A DNA stretch of 64,000 bases, taken from positions 1,488,001 to 1,552,000 of the forward strand of contig JAJFZO010000433.1 in the NCBI GenBank assembly GCA_021397835.1. Direction: 5' to 3'. Below are positions 23,010 to 35,358 of the stretch, in pieces (position 1 is the first letter of the stretch; each line of letters opens with the position of its first letter). The position numbers and the translations under genes were made by a program. The notes under the pieces were generated by a model. That model did no database searches. It was not told the origin of the DNA and saw nothing but the letters and a program-made list of their open reading frames with translations. The DNA is from Moringa oleifera. Its lineage: Eukaryota; Streptophyta; Magnoliopsida; Brassicales; Moringaceae.

Positions 23010-25740
23010 TATTGCAGAATTTTTCAACTTGTTGGAAAATGGATTATTATTTGGGATACCATTTTGTCTGTACCGTTGTCTTGATGAGGAACAAGCATTG
23101 TTCACTTGTTTGTATGTTATACAGATTGGATCCTTAGAGAGTTTATAGTAGGACATAGGTTCTGCTTAGAGTGTTGGTGTTAATTTAAGCCATGGAATCT
23201 TATTTCTGGAAATGAAAACCAGAGAGAATAAGTTTCTTGTGACCTTCTCTTTCCAAGTTCATGGTGGGTGCATCAATTTAGCTTGCTATCTTTCCACGAA
23301 GGGTGGCATCATTGATATTTAGTGTCCAATGAAACAGTTTATGCAAACACAAAGTTTTTTGCTTGATGGGTATGGGACTATCACATGCTAACACGTCTGA
23401 GAGAGATATCAGCTTTTTCAGAAGACTGGGACTAGTATTGTTTCATGTTTGTTTCAGTTTGAGATTGTCCCTACTTGAATTTGATTCTTTTTTTTTCTCA
23501 AACACTAGCTATATGTATCAAAATCTGATGGTCATATGACTTGTGTGACCCGCAGCTGACCTTCTCACCCCTCCCACACATCAAAGAGGGGCTGGATGCG
23601 CTTATGATAGACAGAGGGAAAGAGGACAAATGCCCAACTCATGCAAGTAGTGATGTTCTACTCATTAGGGGACAGGACAATTGTCAGTCTTGGTTGTTAG
23701 GGAAGAGAAGAGGAACTAATCTTTGTTAACTTCTTCAGATCACTGGATTATAAAGACTTGGTAGATTGTCATAGGCTTCCTCTGTTAAATGAAGGAGTTT
23801 TAACTTTTAAGCATGACAAGGCTATTACATTGAAAGCCTTAAGTGTCATCTCTAATGGTTGTGCCTTAGCTTTGTTGTCAGTTTACCATAATTATGGCAC
23901 ATAGGGTTAAGTAGTTACCAGGGATACTGTCATGGAGGTAATTTTAACTCTCAAAAATCTTACGTAGGATATATATGTGTGTGTGTGTATATATATATAT
24001 ATGTATGTATATAACATAGATTTGAGTTTATGGTATTCTTTTTCTTAATTTGATGATTAATATTTGGAGTTAGATATTTGGATTCAGGAGAGATATTCAC
24101 TAAGTTCTCTGAAACAATTTTCATCAAGTGTGAATGAAGCTTGGCTGGAACTATATACTCTGTAGGATGATTGAATTGGGATTCATAATTGCATTTGGAA
24201 CCCAAAAAATCTTGTAAAAAAGACATGCATGTTGATCGGTAGGAATTAGGAGCCCCACTACTGGCATGGTGACCTTTGTAGTAGTATTCTCTCCAATGAT
24301 CCTATCTTTGGCAGATTGCATCAAGGTGTCCATGGACCACCGTGACAACGTGATCAAGGCATCTACTTAGCTTCACTGCATAAACACCTAATGTCAGTGG
24401 CCTTTTGCATGTCTTTCCTCCAAGCTTCTCTGTACTGGTCAGGAGGTTGAATCAACAGACAGACCAGAGGCAGAGGGTCAAGCCAGAAGCTGGAAGTCAT
24501 AGGGCAGGTGAGCTGGTGCCTGCCTGGTAACATTAACCAGCAAGAGAGAGAGAGAGAGTCTGTCTTTACTCATTAGACAAACTCTAGATTGTGACTTGTG
24601 GGTAGTAGCAAGCTAAGGGTTTTCTTTAGCTTCAGGGCATTTCCAGTCTATATTCTGCTAGGACTGCCCTGTGGATTGATACTTTAACTTCACTGAATTA
24701 TATGCTGCCAGGCTTTGATCTTCAACTCTCTTTGTTTATATACATAGCAAAACTTTGTGTTAACAATACTGCTATAAACAAAAATTACCCTCTTCTTCCA
24801 TCATCATGTGGTTCATCCTGATCACTAAAGAGAAAAAAAAAAAAAGCAGAGAGAAAAATAGAAAATTTGAGAAGTTTTTTTTTTAATAATCTCATTCATA
24901 AAATTCGTACCTTTTTAAATACGGTCTGTTTGCAAAGTTGTCTGAGATTCCTTATCTCATTGTGAGAGAACATTTTCTTAGTGCTAACTGTTGATAAAAT
25001 ATTAAATTAGGTATCATGTTTCTACGTCACTTTACACATATTAAGTATCTAATTCAAAATATATAATTAAGAAGATATAAATCTCTAACCAGCATCCTTA
25101 AATTCTCCTTTTGTATGGTGAATCCCTAAGTTAAGTGATTTTACCTTTACCCTCTTCATATATAAGCAGCTATTAATATAGAAACACTGACTGATTGACG
25201 GTAGGATTGGATTCTTCTTTTTTTTTTCTTTTTCTTTTTTTTTGGCTGAAATTATGAATGAATAATAACCATTTATTTGTGCTCTGATGCAAGCACATGA
25301 TCCATAATCTCTGTAATTTAATTCTCACTTCCAGATGGGTCAAGCTGCAAGCTGGTTGCCTGTGATACAGCTCAAATAGGTTACTTGATTTGAACCCAAC
25401 AGCAGTTAGGGAGAAGTTTGTAGCCAATCATGTAGTTCAATAGAGCAAGGAAGAATAGAGGCAGATGGTAAAGCTAATAATTTGAGGATGATGGAGTTGG
25501 AAAGATGGTGAAATTGCTGCAGATGCTTCCAAACTTTTTCTGATGCAGAGACAAAGACCCTTCTTTAGATAATACAAAAGAAGGGACGAATGAAGTACAC
25601 AATACACTTGTTTATTCACGAGACACAGAGAGAGAGAGAGAGAGAGTTTGAGAGAGAATGGCAAGATAAGAAGCTAGTATGCGCTAGGGAAGGTGCCTAG
25701 TTTCCCATCCTAGGAGCTCACATTACCTGTGCAAATAAGG

Positions 25741-25744
<4 letters not shown>
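23010..25744. other. Intergenic region between ALG13 and the kinase gene
   Basis: This region begins with the ALG13 3' UTR. GC-balanced patches lie near 23540-23730 and 24220-24660, but only short frames occur in them and none is recognised. A TG/TA dinucleotide run lies at about 23969-24012, and a short GA run near 24543-24558. A GA run also lies near 25626-25646, close to the kinase promoter. Confidence 0.5.

Positions 25745-25783
<39 letters not shown>
25745..25783 (+). repeat. (CT)n microsatellite in the kinase 5' leader
   Basis: An uninterrupted CT run of about 19 repeats ends 52 bp upstream of the kinase ATG at 25836. It probably lies in the 5' UTR or core promoter, where pyrimidine tracts are common in plants. 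Confidence 0.85.
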
Positions 25784-25786
<3 letters not shown>

Positions 25787-25835
25787 ATCTGTTACTAGTG
25801 ATTATTTTCTTCTTTGTTCATCTCCGTTTGTGCTC

Positions 25836-28800
25836 ATGGATAGTATCGCCACTGGTGCACCTGCAAGGCCACCTAGCCTTACCACTACAAGAAGCCATGG
25901 GCATCACGGTCACCATCGCTCACATTCTCACCTCCACAATGGCTTGGTTCTCTCTATGAATTCACTTATCGTAATCATAGTCTCCGTAGTCTCTCTCATC
26001 ATCCTCTTCGCCATACTTCTAATCATCTTGATGTTCCGTCGGTTCAAATCTGCTACAAACAAGAGCAGTATCAAAGAGAATGGCAGCTTCAACAGCACAA
26101 GTAGCAGGTTCATTGCTCATACAACCATAAACTTCGCTGCCAGCCCTGGTAAAAACGACCCACTTTGGAATTTCGTTGCTTTTACATTGTATATTGATAT
26201 TTTGATTTCTTGAAAAGATTGAATCTGCTCTTCCATTATTGACCTGGGTGTGTTTGATAAATGCCACAGACGTCAAGGGTGGATGTATTTATTCAAGCAA
26301 TTCAAGCTGCACACCTCCAGGCAGATATGGAGGAGTGCAAGTTTTCACGTACAAGGAGCTTGAAGTGGCCACAGATGGATTCAGTGAGGTAAATGTAATT
26401 GGAAATGGAAGGTTCGGTGTGGTGTATAAAGGAGCCCTAAGTGATGGGACTTTGGCAGCAATTAAGAGGCTGCACAGACATGGAAAGCAAGGGGAGCGTG
26501 CTTTCAGGATGGAGGTCAGTGACTTCATTTATTACGCCCTTTGTTTGTTTTTATCTTTCACTTTTGTTTTCACCCTCTATGATGTGTTACTTGCTCTATT
26601 GTTGGTTCATTTCAGACCACGTAAAGCTACCTTCTTTTTTGGGTAAACAGAATTTCTTTGTCCAATTTCACTGAAAAGTATTGTCATGTTTGTTCTGAAA
26701 ATTTATCACCGTGTTCTGAAAATAAGAGAATTTGAAATTTTATTGTATAACGAATTGAAATTTATACTCAAAGCTGATGTCTTGATGAAATGTATATCTA
26801 TCTTTAACCAAATCATAAATTAAAAGTCATATTTCAAAAATGTAAATATGGGTTTTGAGAGTAGAAAGAGGAAGAAGTTTTGAAATTTATTTTGTCATTA
26901 TCTATTATGCATAGCAACCTATAGAAAGCAGCCTCAACTATGAAAGCTTCAAGTCAACAGTTTCACTTTTGTTCATTGTAATTAGAAAACAAACAGTAGA
27001 TAGTTTATATAAAATAATATCGTATACTCATATTTTGTTAACTTTGTAGTGATTTAGTTAATCAAACTAATGAACGGTGATCAATCTATTGCACATGGGT
27101 TTTATAAAAAAATACATTTTTATTACATTGCTACATACCATGTTGCAGGTTGATCTCCTGAGCCGGTTGCAGTCTCCTTTCTTAGTGGAGCTGCTTGGGT
27201 ATTGTGCTGATCAAAACCATAGGCTCCTAATATTTGACTTCATGCCTAATGGTACTCTCCAAAGCCACCTCCAAAATCCAAAGAACCAATCTAAGCCGTT
27301 GGATTGGGGGACCAGACTGAGGATCGCCCTAGATTGTGCTAGGGCCCTTGAGTTCCTCCATGAGCATGCGGTCCCAACGGTGATCCACCGGGACTTTAAG
27401 TGCACCAATGTTCTACTTGATCAGAATTTTCATGCCAAGGTGTCGGATTTTGGATTGGCTAAGATGGGTTCGGATAAGATCAACGGTCAGATTTCCACGC
27501 GTGTGCTGGGGACCACCGGATACCTGGCCCCAGAGTGAGTCTTCTCTACTGTCTTTCATGCACCTCCCTTTTCATCCAGCATTTGAATACAGTACTGAAA
27601 TAATGCAGATAATGCACATGCACACAATTGGCCCTTTTCAAAGTCCCCAGTGGAAATCCTGTCACTTTCTTAATGACTAACCCTACATCCATACAAGACC
27701 CATTTTGGCACTGGCTGTCATTTCATATTAAAAAAATCTTGCATTGGAAATATTAGTCTCCCTCCGGACAGAGTACCCTTACCCTATTCATTATCAGTTT
27801 AGCGTTTTGACAAGCCAGTTAAAAAATGCAGATAGTACATGAACATGCTCATTGCGTTAGCAGGTCCCTGTTAGCTAGGCGTCCTGTCACTCTCTTCATC
27901 AATGACCCGTTCCGTGGAGGACCCGTTTAGATTCTGGTTGTTATTTCAACTGTTGCTGCAGAGAAGATTTATTCTTAAAGCATGTGGTTACATGTATAAT
28001 TCTGAGATTCCAAGCAACCCCGCCATTTAACTGATAGTCCATAATGAGAATGAAACTGAGCTGTCTTATGACCACAAAATTTTGGCATTGTAGGTATGCT
28101 TCAACAGGCAAGCTTACTACAAAATCAGATGTTTACAGCTATGGAGTGGTTCTCCTACAGCTCTTAACAGGGCGCACACCTGTTGATACCAAGCGTCCTC
28201 CTGGAGAACATGTCCTTGTTTCATGGGTTAGCACCTTAAATACATCACTTAAACAATATGTTTTAGCTATTATTGCTTGTCATGGAAATTCAAAATAAAA
28301 TACATAAGCTAGAGTGGATGTTCTCTTTTTCGTTTTTTCTTTTTTTTCTTTCAGTTTGTTTATCTCGAAATGCACGACACTTTTGGGTCCTGACTATCAA
28401 AGAGATTAAGGTGAATATATGAATCCTGTTGTGTTTTCTGTGGTGCATATAAGCCGGAGATGAGAATTTTGAAGAACTAAAACATCTTGATCTTACGATT
28501 TTTCACTGTCATTTTGGCATCAGAAAGAAAGTATAAAATTTACATGATCACATTCAAAATTCTAACATTTACTTGTCCGATGCTATGATTTATCAGGCCC
28601 TTCCAAGGTTAACTAACAGAGAAAAAGTCATGGAAATGGTTGACCCATCTCTACAAGGCCAGTATATAAAGAAGGATCTAGTTCAGGTTGGTTTGGTTTA
28701 TGTGATGATCATCCTTATCATTGGTGTTGAAATCTCCATTAATTCTTCTTTCTTCTCTTACTGTGATCATTCTATAGGTTGCTGCTATTGCAGCTATGTG

Positions 28801-28960
28801 CGTGCAGCCAGAAGCAGATTATCGCCCACTAATGACAGATGTTGTGCAGTCCCTGATCCCTCTGATTAAGAACAAATGCACTAGTTCCGGTGGTTCATCC
28901 GGATTTCTGCACCAAACAGCCAGTCCCAGGTATCAAGGGCACCTTGCCACTGCAAAATGA
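25836..28960 (+). CDS. Membrane-anchored receptor-like Ser/Thr kinase
   Basis: Six exons: 25836-26148, 26270-26514, 27149-27534, 28094-28226, 28597-28686 and 28778-28960, giving 449 residues. A short His-rich N-terminus ([12 protein letters not shown]) precedes one membrane segment at about 42-67, followed by a basic stop-transfer (RRFK). The kinase domain begins near residue 130 ([13 protein letters not shown]): Gly loop GNGRFG at 149-154, Lys170 (AAIK), catalytic HRD at 266-268, DFG at 286-288, then [32 protein letters not shown] and [12 protein letters not shown]. It is an RD-type kinase with no ligand-binding ectodomain, most like the Arabidopsis At3g58690 group. Expected role: phosphorylation in plasma-membrane signalling; substrate unknown. 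Residue 270 in HRDFKCTN is Cys where Ser is usual. Confidence 0.93.
27600..27950. repeat. Diverged tandem duplication inside a kinase intron
   Basis: Within the intron between exons 3 and 4, aatgcagataatgcacatg near 27603 and aatgcagatagtacatgaac near 27826 each begin a block. Each block continues with a gtccc stretch, tcctgtcact-tctt and a late ctggttgt/ctggctgt-tatttc. The period is about 224 bp. Divergence is high, so the exact borders are uncertain. Confidence 0.5.
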
Positions 28961-29432
28961 TAAATACCCAAAGCCAATTCATTCCTCGAAGCACACTCTG
29001 GCACGTACTACAGGGGAACAGTGTCCAATAAGGAAGTTGTCTCAAACAATAAATCTACCTTACAATCTGAGACTCTTGGATTTCTAAAGAAAACCTAATT
29101 TGAATGGTATATGAATTTCAAGGAAATAGTAGTATTAAAGCTGCCCTTTTGGATCTTGGAGCCTTTGTTAAGCCTATAAATTGGAAAGATCATTGAATGT
29201 TTAGGCAGGCATCTTCAACACTCAATAATGTAATTTTCTTGTAGACTAGTAAAGGTATGTTGCAAAGATCAATAAAAAGTTTGGTGCTGCTATTTGTGAT
29301 CTAAAGCCTTTGTGATTGTGGACAGACAGATTTCCTATAATAGGAATATGATCAACTGAGTCAGATTATTTCACCAATGTCAAGCAAATCATGTGAATTC
29401 ATTTTTCCACATTACAAACCAAAAAAAAAAAC
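28961..29432. other. 3' flank of the kinase gene
   Basis: Probable 3' UTR. An aataaa polyadenylation-type signal occurs near 29271. No gene seen. Confidence 0.45.
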
Positions 29433-29605
29433 TTTGTTGTTTTGAGTTGTATCAAATTTTTAAAAAAATTATGATAAATAATAATTTAACAACATTAATG
29501 GTCAAATTTTTTATTTAATTTTTATTTTTTACATCAATATCATAAATTATAAAAATACTCTTTGATTTTTCTTAACAAAAAACTCAACAAGCGTTCAAAT
29601 AAATA
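29433..29605. repeat. Short AT-rich inverted-repeat element (family A)
   Basis: It begins with ttttgagttgtatcaaattt and ends with aaaaaactcaacaagcgttc. The ends are imperfect reverse complements (tgagttgt / actcaaca). Related copies, with the same ends and interior (aaattat, ataatttaa, ataaattataaaaa), lie at about 43395-43555, 46365-46512 and 47388-47545. Confidence 0.5.
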
Positions 29606-30844
29606 GAAAATCTTAATCCATTAAACAAAAAACTAACTGATTATTTCATTGATTTTGGGAAGATGGAGCATTAAAACATCCAAAATAGAATCTTTCAAGC
29701 TTTGAAGAAGCACAAGAGATTACATGCCATCACATCAACACTCAAAAGAATTTTCTCCATAGTTTCAGCTATAATTGCGTAGATGATTTTTCTTAGAAAG
29801 AATTGTGAAAATATTACGTTATAAAATGTAAAAATCTAAGTTTTCGGATTATATGTACAGGAATGAATGGTTTACTTCTATGGATGATGCCTAGCAAAGA
29901 GTGCAATTAAACCTTGTCAAGCTTTTCGCAACACCAAACATTTATCATTTTCCAGACAAATCCAAGGATTTTGAAAGAATTGGAAGCAAAGTGAAGATAC
30001 CAGAAGCCAACAACAAAGTGTATCAAATTCTGAAACAAGAGAGAATCTTCAAAAAGTAGTTTGTCATATATTGCGCATGGACCTCTTGTATGTTTCTTTT
30101 TCTTCAATATTTGCAGCAGAATAAATTCTCCCGATCTCAGTAGATATACCCACGAAAAAGAAAGTGATTTTTTGAAGGTGCTATTGTAAGTTTATGAAAC
30201 ATTTCAATCCTACATGCTAAAATATTTTTATCCAAGACAAAGATGTTACATCCCTTTTTTGGTTACTGTTTGATGCACTTCAAATGACGATTTATCAGAT
30301 GAATCAGGCATATAGAACTGAAAGCTTCCATCAATGCAAATAGAGCACAAGAATGACTTATAAAACATAAAATGTCTGCAACAGCTAAGAGACAGATGGG
30401 ATCATGAAAGGTAAGTAAGAGGTAGCAATTATATGTCATATTGGTGAAGAAATGTGCTTACATTTGATGGAAAGATTCGTGCCTGTGGAAAACGAAAGCA
30501 ACAACCATGGTTTGCATCAAGAAATACCATTTCAGCAACTCTGATTAGCTTTAATTAGAATATTTTGCCATATTACATAGCTTGGCTTTCCTCGGATTTC
30601 TCTATCTCTTCCCCATCTCTTAAAAGAGATCTCTTCTTACCTGGTTTCTCGGTTTAATCTTGGCTGCTTCAACTTGAACAATTAAGGGCATTGTTGAAAA
30701 CATCTGTATCATATGCTTGGCCAATCACTTTAGGCTCTGACAATCATTTTTCTTCAAGGGAGTTGCACATAAGCCAAAATTCTCAGTGAATTTCACCTCA
30801 TCATGGCCTTACCTTTGACATTAGTTTGAAGTAACAGAATGAAA
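29606..30844. other. Intergenic region and ERCC1 3' flank
   Basis: No gene recognised. A small minus-strand frame (29907-30107) has no family resemblance. Sequence nearest 30845 presumably includes the ERCC1 3' UTR. Confidence 0.45.
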
Positions 30845-33800
30845 TCAGTTTTGAGTCCCTTCATCAGATTTCCTAGCTTCGGCTTCTGATCCCATATCAG
30901 AACAGCTTTCTCCTTCTTTCTTGTTGGGTGATTTCTTCTTCTTTTTACCGATCTTATCAGCATATTTAGCAAAAGCTGTAGACAGGGCAGATTTAACGGT
31001 CAAATCAGGCTCTTTCTCCTGACATTTGCTTGCCTCTCCTGTATCCTCCACTTCGGTAACTTCACTCACTGAACAGCATTCATCCTTCTGAACAGGATTT
31101 TCCAAAACAGCAGGGTGGGTAGAATTTACACGCTTGAATGGCTCGTGGAATGTGTCATATAGGCGTTTTACCTGATACACCAATAAGCAACACAGCAGAT
31201 TAGTAACATTCGGAAGAATTAAATGTTAACAAACATACTCAAAAATGGCAGCCTTAAACTCAATCATCTGTTAAGTATCTAACGTATATACTGCAAAGTG
31301 AGTGAAAGCAAATCATAGGGAATGTCCCTTAGAACATGAATAGTACCTTGCGTTCTCCGATGCCAGGACAACGAGCAAGATCTTCCATTGATGCATCCAT
31401 GATATGAGAAAGAGACTGCAGAAACAGGAACACCAGTTCCAGAAAAAAACTTACACAAATACACACTTGTTTGTGCAGATACATGAAAAAGTTGCTGAGT
31501 ACGAAAACCCAAGTGCAAGGCAGCAAACATACCCCAAATGTGGAACCAAGGGTGACCACATCAGTCTTGTTAACATGTCGAACAGTTGTAAGAGCATGGT
31601 TTAGCTACAACCAAAGATCAATTTACCCAGCTTAATCAACTTTGAATCCCAAGCTTCAACAACTTTAGATCCTACCCTGGGTTAAAGATGTAAATTTATT
31701 AGGAAATTAAAGATGCCATAAAATTTTGTACCCGAGATAAATAGTCTGTATCCATTTGGCCTTGTATGAGGTCTGCGGGCTTGTTTTCATACACCTTTAT
31801 GGTTTCCAAGTAACGTGCACATTCTTCCAAGCTATAACAAATAACAAGAAGAAAATTTGATCAAGAAAAACCATATCAAAGCAAGTTGATTAACTTTTGT
31901 ACACCAACTTGCAATGACATTCCAAGCACAAATCAAGTTCACTGCATCAAGACCCAGAATTTGAAAAACCAGAATGGCTTACTGTTGATGAAAAGTTTGA
32001 AAATGCCCTTCAATTCTTACTAGTTAGACTTATTGAAGAATATGAACTTTTAACAACTGAACACGGGATGCTTCAAAGGGTTTACAGTTTTGAAAGTGCC
32101 CTTAAATTCTTACTGGTTAAGACTTATTGAATCAGATAAACTTTTAACAAATGAACGCTTGATGTTTCAAAAGGTTTACACTTTATGGGCACTTCAAAAG
32201 AGTCAGGGTACCTCCAGGCACATAATAGAGTGCAATCATGAAGTAGAGCTGTTTTAGTAACTTCGAGCAGAGGCTTCACCACATCCTCCTGCAATCCACA
32301 ATAAGTAAGTGCAATAGGCAATACATACAAAATTGTTATTTGCAAAATTAAGGTGAAAATGGAGAAAAAGATGATTACGAGCGCTTACCACATCAACATG
32401 GCAAAGAACAACGCGAAGCTTAAAATTCTTCTGTAATTCCCTTATACGGTAATATAAGTAGTCCGGGTGCAGCAGATGATACCGAAGACTGCATCAACAA
32501 GTTAACTTCTTAGTTGGAAGCACCAAAAAAAAAAAAAAAACCTTATTATGCATCTAATACAATAATAAATATATATCTCAGGGTTTGTCGAACAGCAATT
32601 CAATAAGCAAGGCAGTCAGGTCAAACAAACACATCCAGTTACAAAATCGCAAAATGAAGTATTTAGGATGTATTGCCCCAGCACATACTTCCTTCTTCAT
32701 GCAATACTACAACATTTGATAAAGGAAATGTCAAACAATAGAGGTAAACACAGATAACAATCCTAGAGATAACTTTTTCCCCATTTTAAGTGCATCGAAG
32801 AGGATATTAGGCTGGTTAAGGCGTAAAGGAGACCAGTTCTAGCTGGATGAAACAGCAGAAACAGATATTGTTGTAACTTTTCAGCAATATTTAATAGAAT
32901 GACTACAATGCATAAGTATATATTCCATACATGTAATGACAAATATGGTGTGTGGAATTTCAAACCTTAGATAAAGAGCACATGATTTCTGTCCTAGTAA
33001 ATAGTCACATACAATATCTGCAAAAGCCCATCTCACATTTCTGATGTGTTTGAGCAAGGGATTTCCCTTCTGCACAAGGTTAAAGAAATGCAAACTCAGG
33101 CTACTTCATGGAGGCAAGAGGAAATAAAACTCAATTTAAGCTTTTGATTTCTTTGTCACAGACATCAAAACAATGACCCAGAGACGATAACACTCACCTG
33201 TCTGTTACTCACAAGGATTGCATTGCGATTCTGAGTAGAAGCAGATGAAGATGAACCCGCGGCAGCTGGTGAAGCAGAGCGCACTGCTGAAGAAGAGGAA
33301 GAAGACACACGGGGGCGACCAAGTTGGCTAAAACACACACAAATCACAACCCAATTCAGTGTCATGCTCAAATTGCACCCAAACACTAACTAATATCCTG
33401 TCTTAATTTCAACCAATCAAACTGGTTTTCATTTGACAAGGAAGGCCCCTTAAACTAGATTTCTAATGGGTTTCCATCACTCTCCCAGCAATGGGTTTCT
33501 AATGGGTTCCCATGTTATGCTAAAAATGGAAACTGTTGTAGACCCCAACGAAGAAACAGGGAGAAAACAGAAACAACGAACATACGAGCAGGAATTGTAC
33601 AAAATTTGATGACAAAAGGCTTTAAAGAACTAATCTTCTGATGATAACATCAATCACCTGCAATGCAACCAAAAAAACAAACCTACCTCTTTTTAATTGC
33701 TGATGAAACATACCTTGAGGTTGACGGAGCAGTTTCAGAAGAGTGTGTCGATTGTGAGATTGAGGTAGAGGGCGGAGCGGAAGGAGGGGGAGGGGCATAA

Positions 33801-33988
33801 AATTCGGAGGATTTGACGAAAGCGAAGGCCTGAGAGAAAGACTGGGAGGGGGTGAATAAAGAGGGTGGTGTGGATTTTGTCTGTGAGCTCTCTATCACTT
33901 CTTGGTATGAAGGTATCCCGATGAGAATTGGTGTCTTCTTCTTGCTTGTTGATTGTGGGTTTTGCTCTTCTTCCCCTTCATTCTCCAT
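30845..33988 (-). CDS. ERCC1: DNA excision repair protein ERCC1 (RAD10 homologue)
   Basis: Nine exons, minus strand: 33714-33988, 33198-33327, 32966-33069, 32389-32488, 32212-32288, 31732-31831, 31533-31604, 31347-31415 and 30845-31171, giving 417 residues. All junctions are GT-AG and in frame. After a Ser/Pro-rich N-terminus comes the XPF-nuclease-like central domain at about 138-286 ([67 protein letters not shown]). A helix-hairpin-helix region follows at about 290-330 ([19 protein letters not shown]). ERCC1 has no catalytic site of its own. It pairs with XPF (plant UVH1/RAD1) as the structure-specific endonuclease that cuts 5' of lesions in nucleotide excision repair and trims flaps in recombination. 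The tail past the HhH is long, acidic and basic (KKKKK), as in plant ERCC1. Confidence 0.96.
31999..32185. repeat. 93-bp tandem duplication in an ERCC1 intron
   Basis: Copy 1 starts at about 31999 (gaaaatgcccttcaattctt) and copy 2 at about 32092 (gaaagtgcccttaaattctt). Both continue with tact-gtta-gacttattgaa, aacttttaaca, tgaac and ttcaaa-ggtttaca. The second copy ends about 27 bp from the donor side of the exon at 32212-32288. Confidence 0.85.
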
Positions 33989-35358
33989 GCTTCATCAATC
34001 TAACTGTCCCCTCGCAATATTATTCTACTAAGGAACGGTGGTGCTGATGATGCTGATGGTACTCTCGGCGCCGCCGCGACTGCGGGTGCTGGTGATGGTG
34101 GTGCCGTCGCTGATGGTGATGGTGAACAAGGACGAGAGTCACGTTCACAAACCCAACCCAATTTATATGTTTGGGTACTTTCTCATTAAGCAGCCCAATT
34201 CAATTGTGTTGAATCCTCTTGTAAGTGGAACAGATGAGGCCCGAAGGCGTCAATGTTCTCTGTTTTACTCATGCCCACTGGGCCAGAGCCAGAGCCAGAG
34301 CCCTGGGTGTTCATACACTATTCTTTCTTTTTGTTAAGGTCAAAGTAATCAACTTTATAGACCGGAATCATGAGAAATAAAGCTGGAGACCGTATTGCAG
34401 GTCTCCGAAGATCTCTTTGGATGAGTAACAATGGCACTTGCAGAACCGGTGGGCAAATAGAGAGGCAGTGAAATTTGATATAAGCTAACATATTTGAACA
34501 AAATTAGGGTTCATCAGTGACATTGTAATGCCATTGCTGGTGGTGTTAGAATCTGGCAGATTCTAGTTTCTAGAGTTCAGTTTCCTGTTTGGGATTGTTG
34601 TTCTTCCTACAGCAAAATTTTCCTGCTTTTAGATTAGAATTTTGTCTTTTGCATTGTCTGAACAGGGAATCTTTTCCTATAAAGCATAAAATTGATGACA
34701 AGCAGGCCAAGTTGCCAGATTCTCACAGCGTCTCTCTACTTGGAATTTAGTTCTTTCAATGGCTACTTGCAACTCAGCACATGAACACATTGAATCAAAG
34801 TAAAAAAATTTTAAAAAAAAAAAACAAAGAGCAAAGAAAAAAAAAATCAAGATTGGGATAAGCATTGACTACACTTTAATTACCTCAAAGAATCTTTCTG
34901 GCTGCTTTATTAAAAAAAACATTTAATTCCAAATTAAATTGTGTGGCAGTCAAAAATATTCAATTAATTTGAATTTGTATTGAGTTTTTATTAAAAAATT
35001 AAAAATTAAATTCATACTTGTAAAGTATGAAAATTTTAATGTGTTATAATTTTTTGAAAGATATTATAGGGGAGGATGATTTGGTGTTTTCTTTTTGGGC
35101 CAACTGTTTTATTGAAATAAATAAATAAATTTAAATAATATAAATAACCAAGGAAAATCTATATTAATTAACATTTCTTTCGGTTAATACATTATTCTTC
35201 AAAAATAAATAAATAGAGAAAAGGTCTAAAAAGGGGAAAATACATAATATAAATAATTCACATAATTTGCACAAAGTTAAAAAAAAAATTAGGTCAACTA
35301 TAATATTATCATTAACGGAAAAAATGAAAAAACAAAAAAAAAGACCGTTGATGGCTAA
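33989..35358. other. ERCC1 promoter and ATL 3' flank
   Basis: No gene seen. The stretch just upstream of ERCC1 has gatgctgatg/ggtgctggtgatgg trinucleotide-like repeats (34035-34125), which create a spurious Val/Leu/Met-rich frame. Sequence beyond 34860 is AT-rich, up to the ATL stop codon. Confidence 0.5.

Noticed and set aside
34038..34337. 99-codon plus-strand frame upstream of ERCC1
   Set aside because: Begins in a gat/ggt simple repeat, giving Met/Val/Leu runs; no domain.
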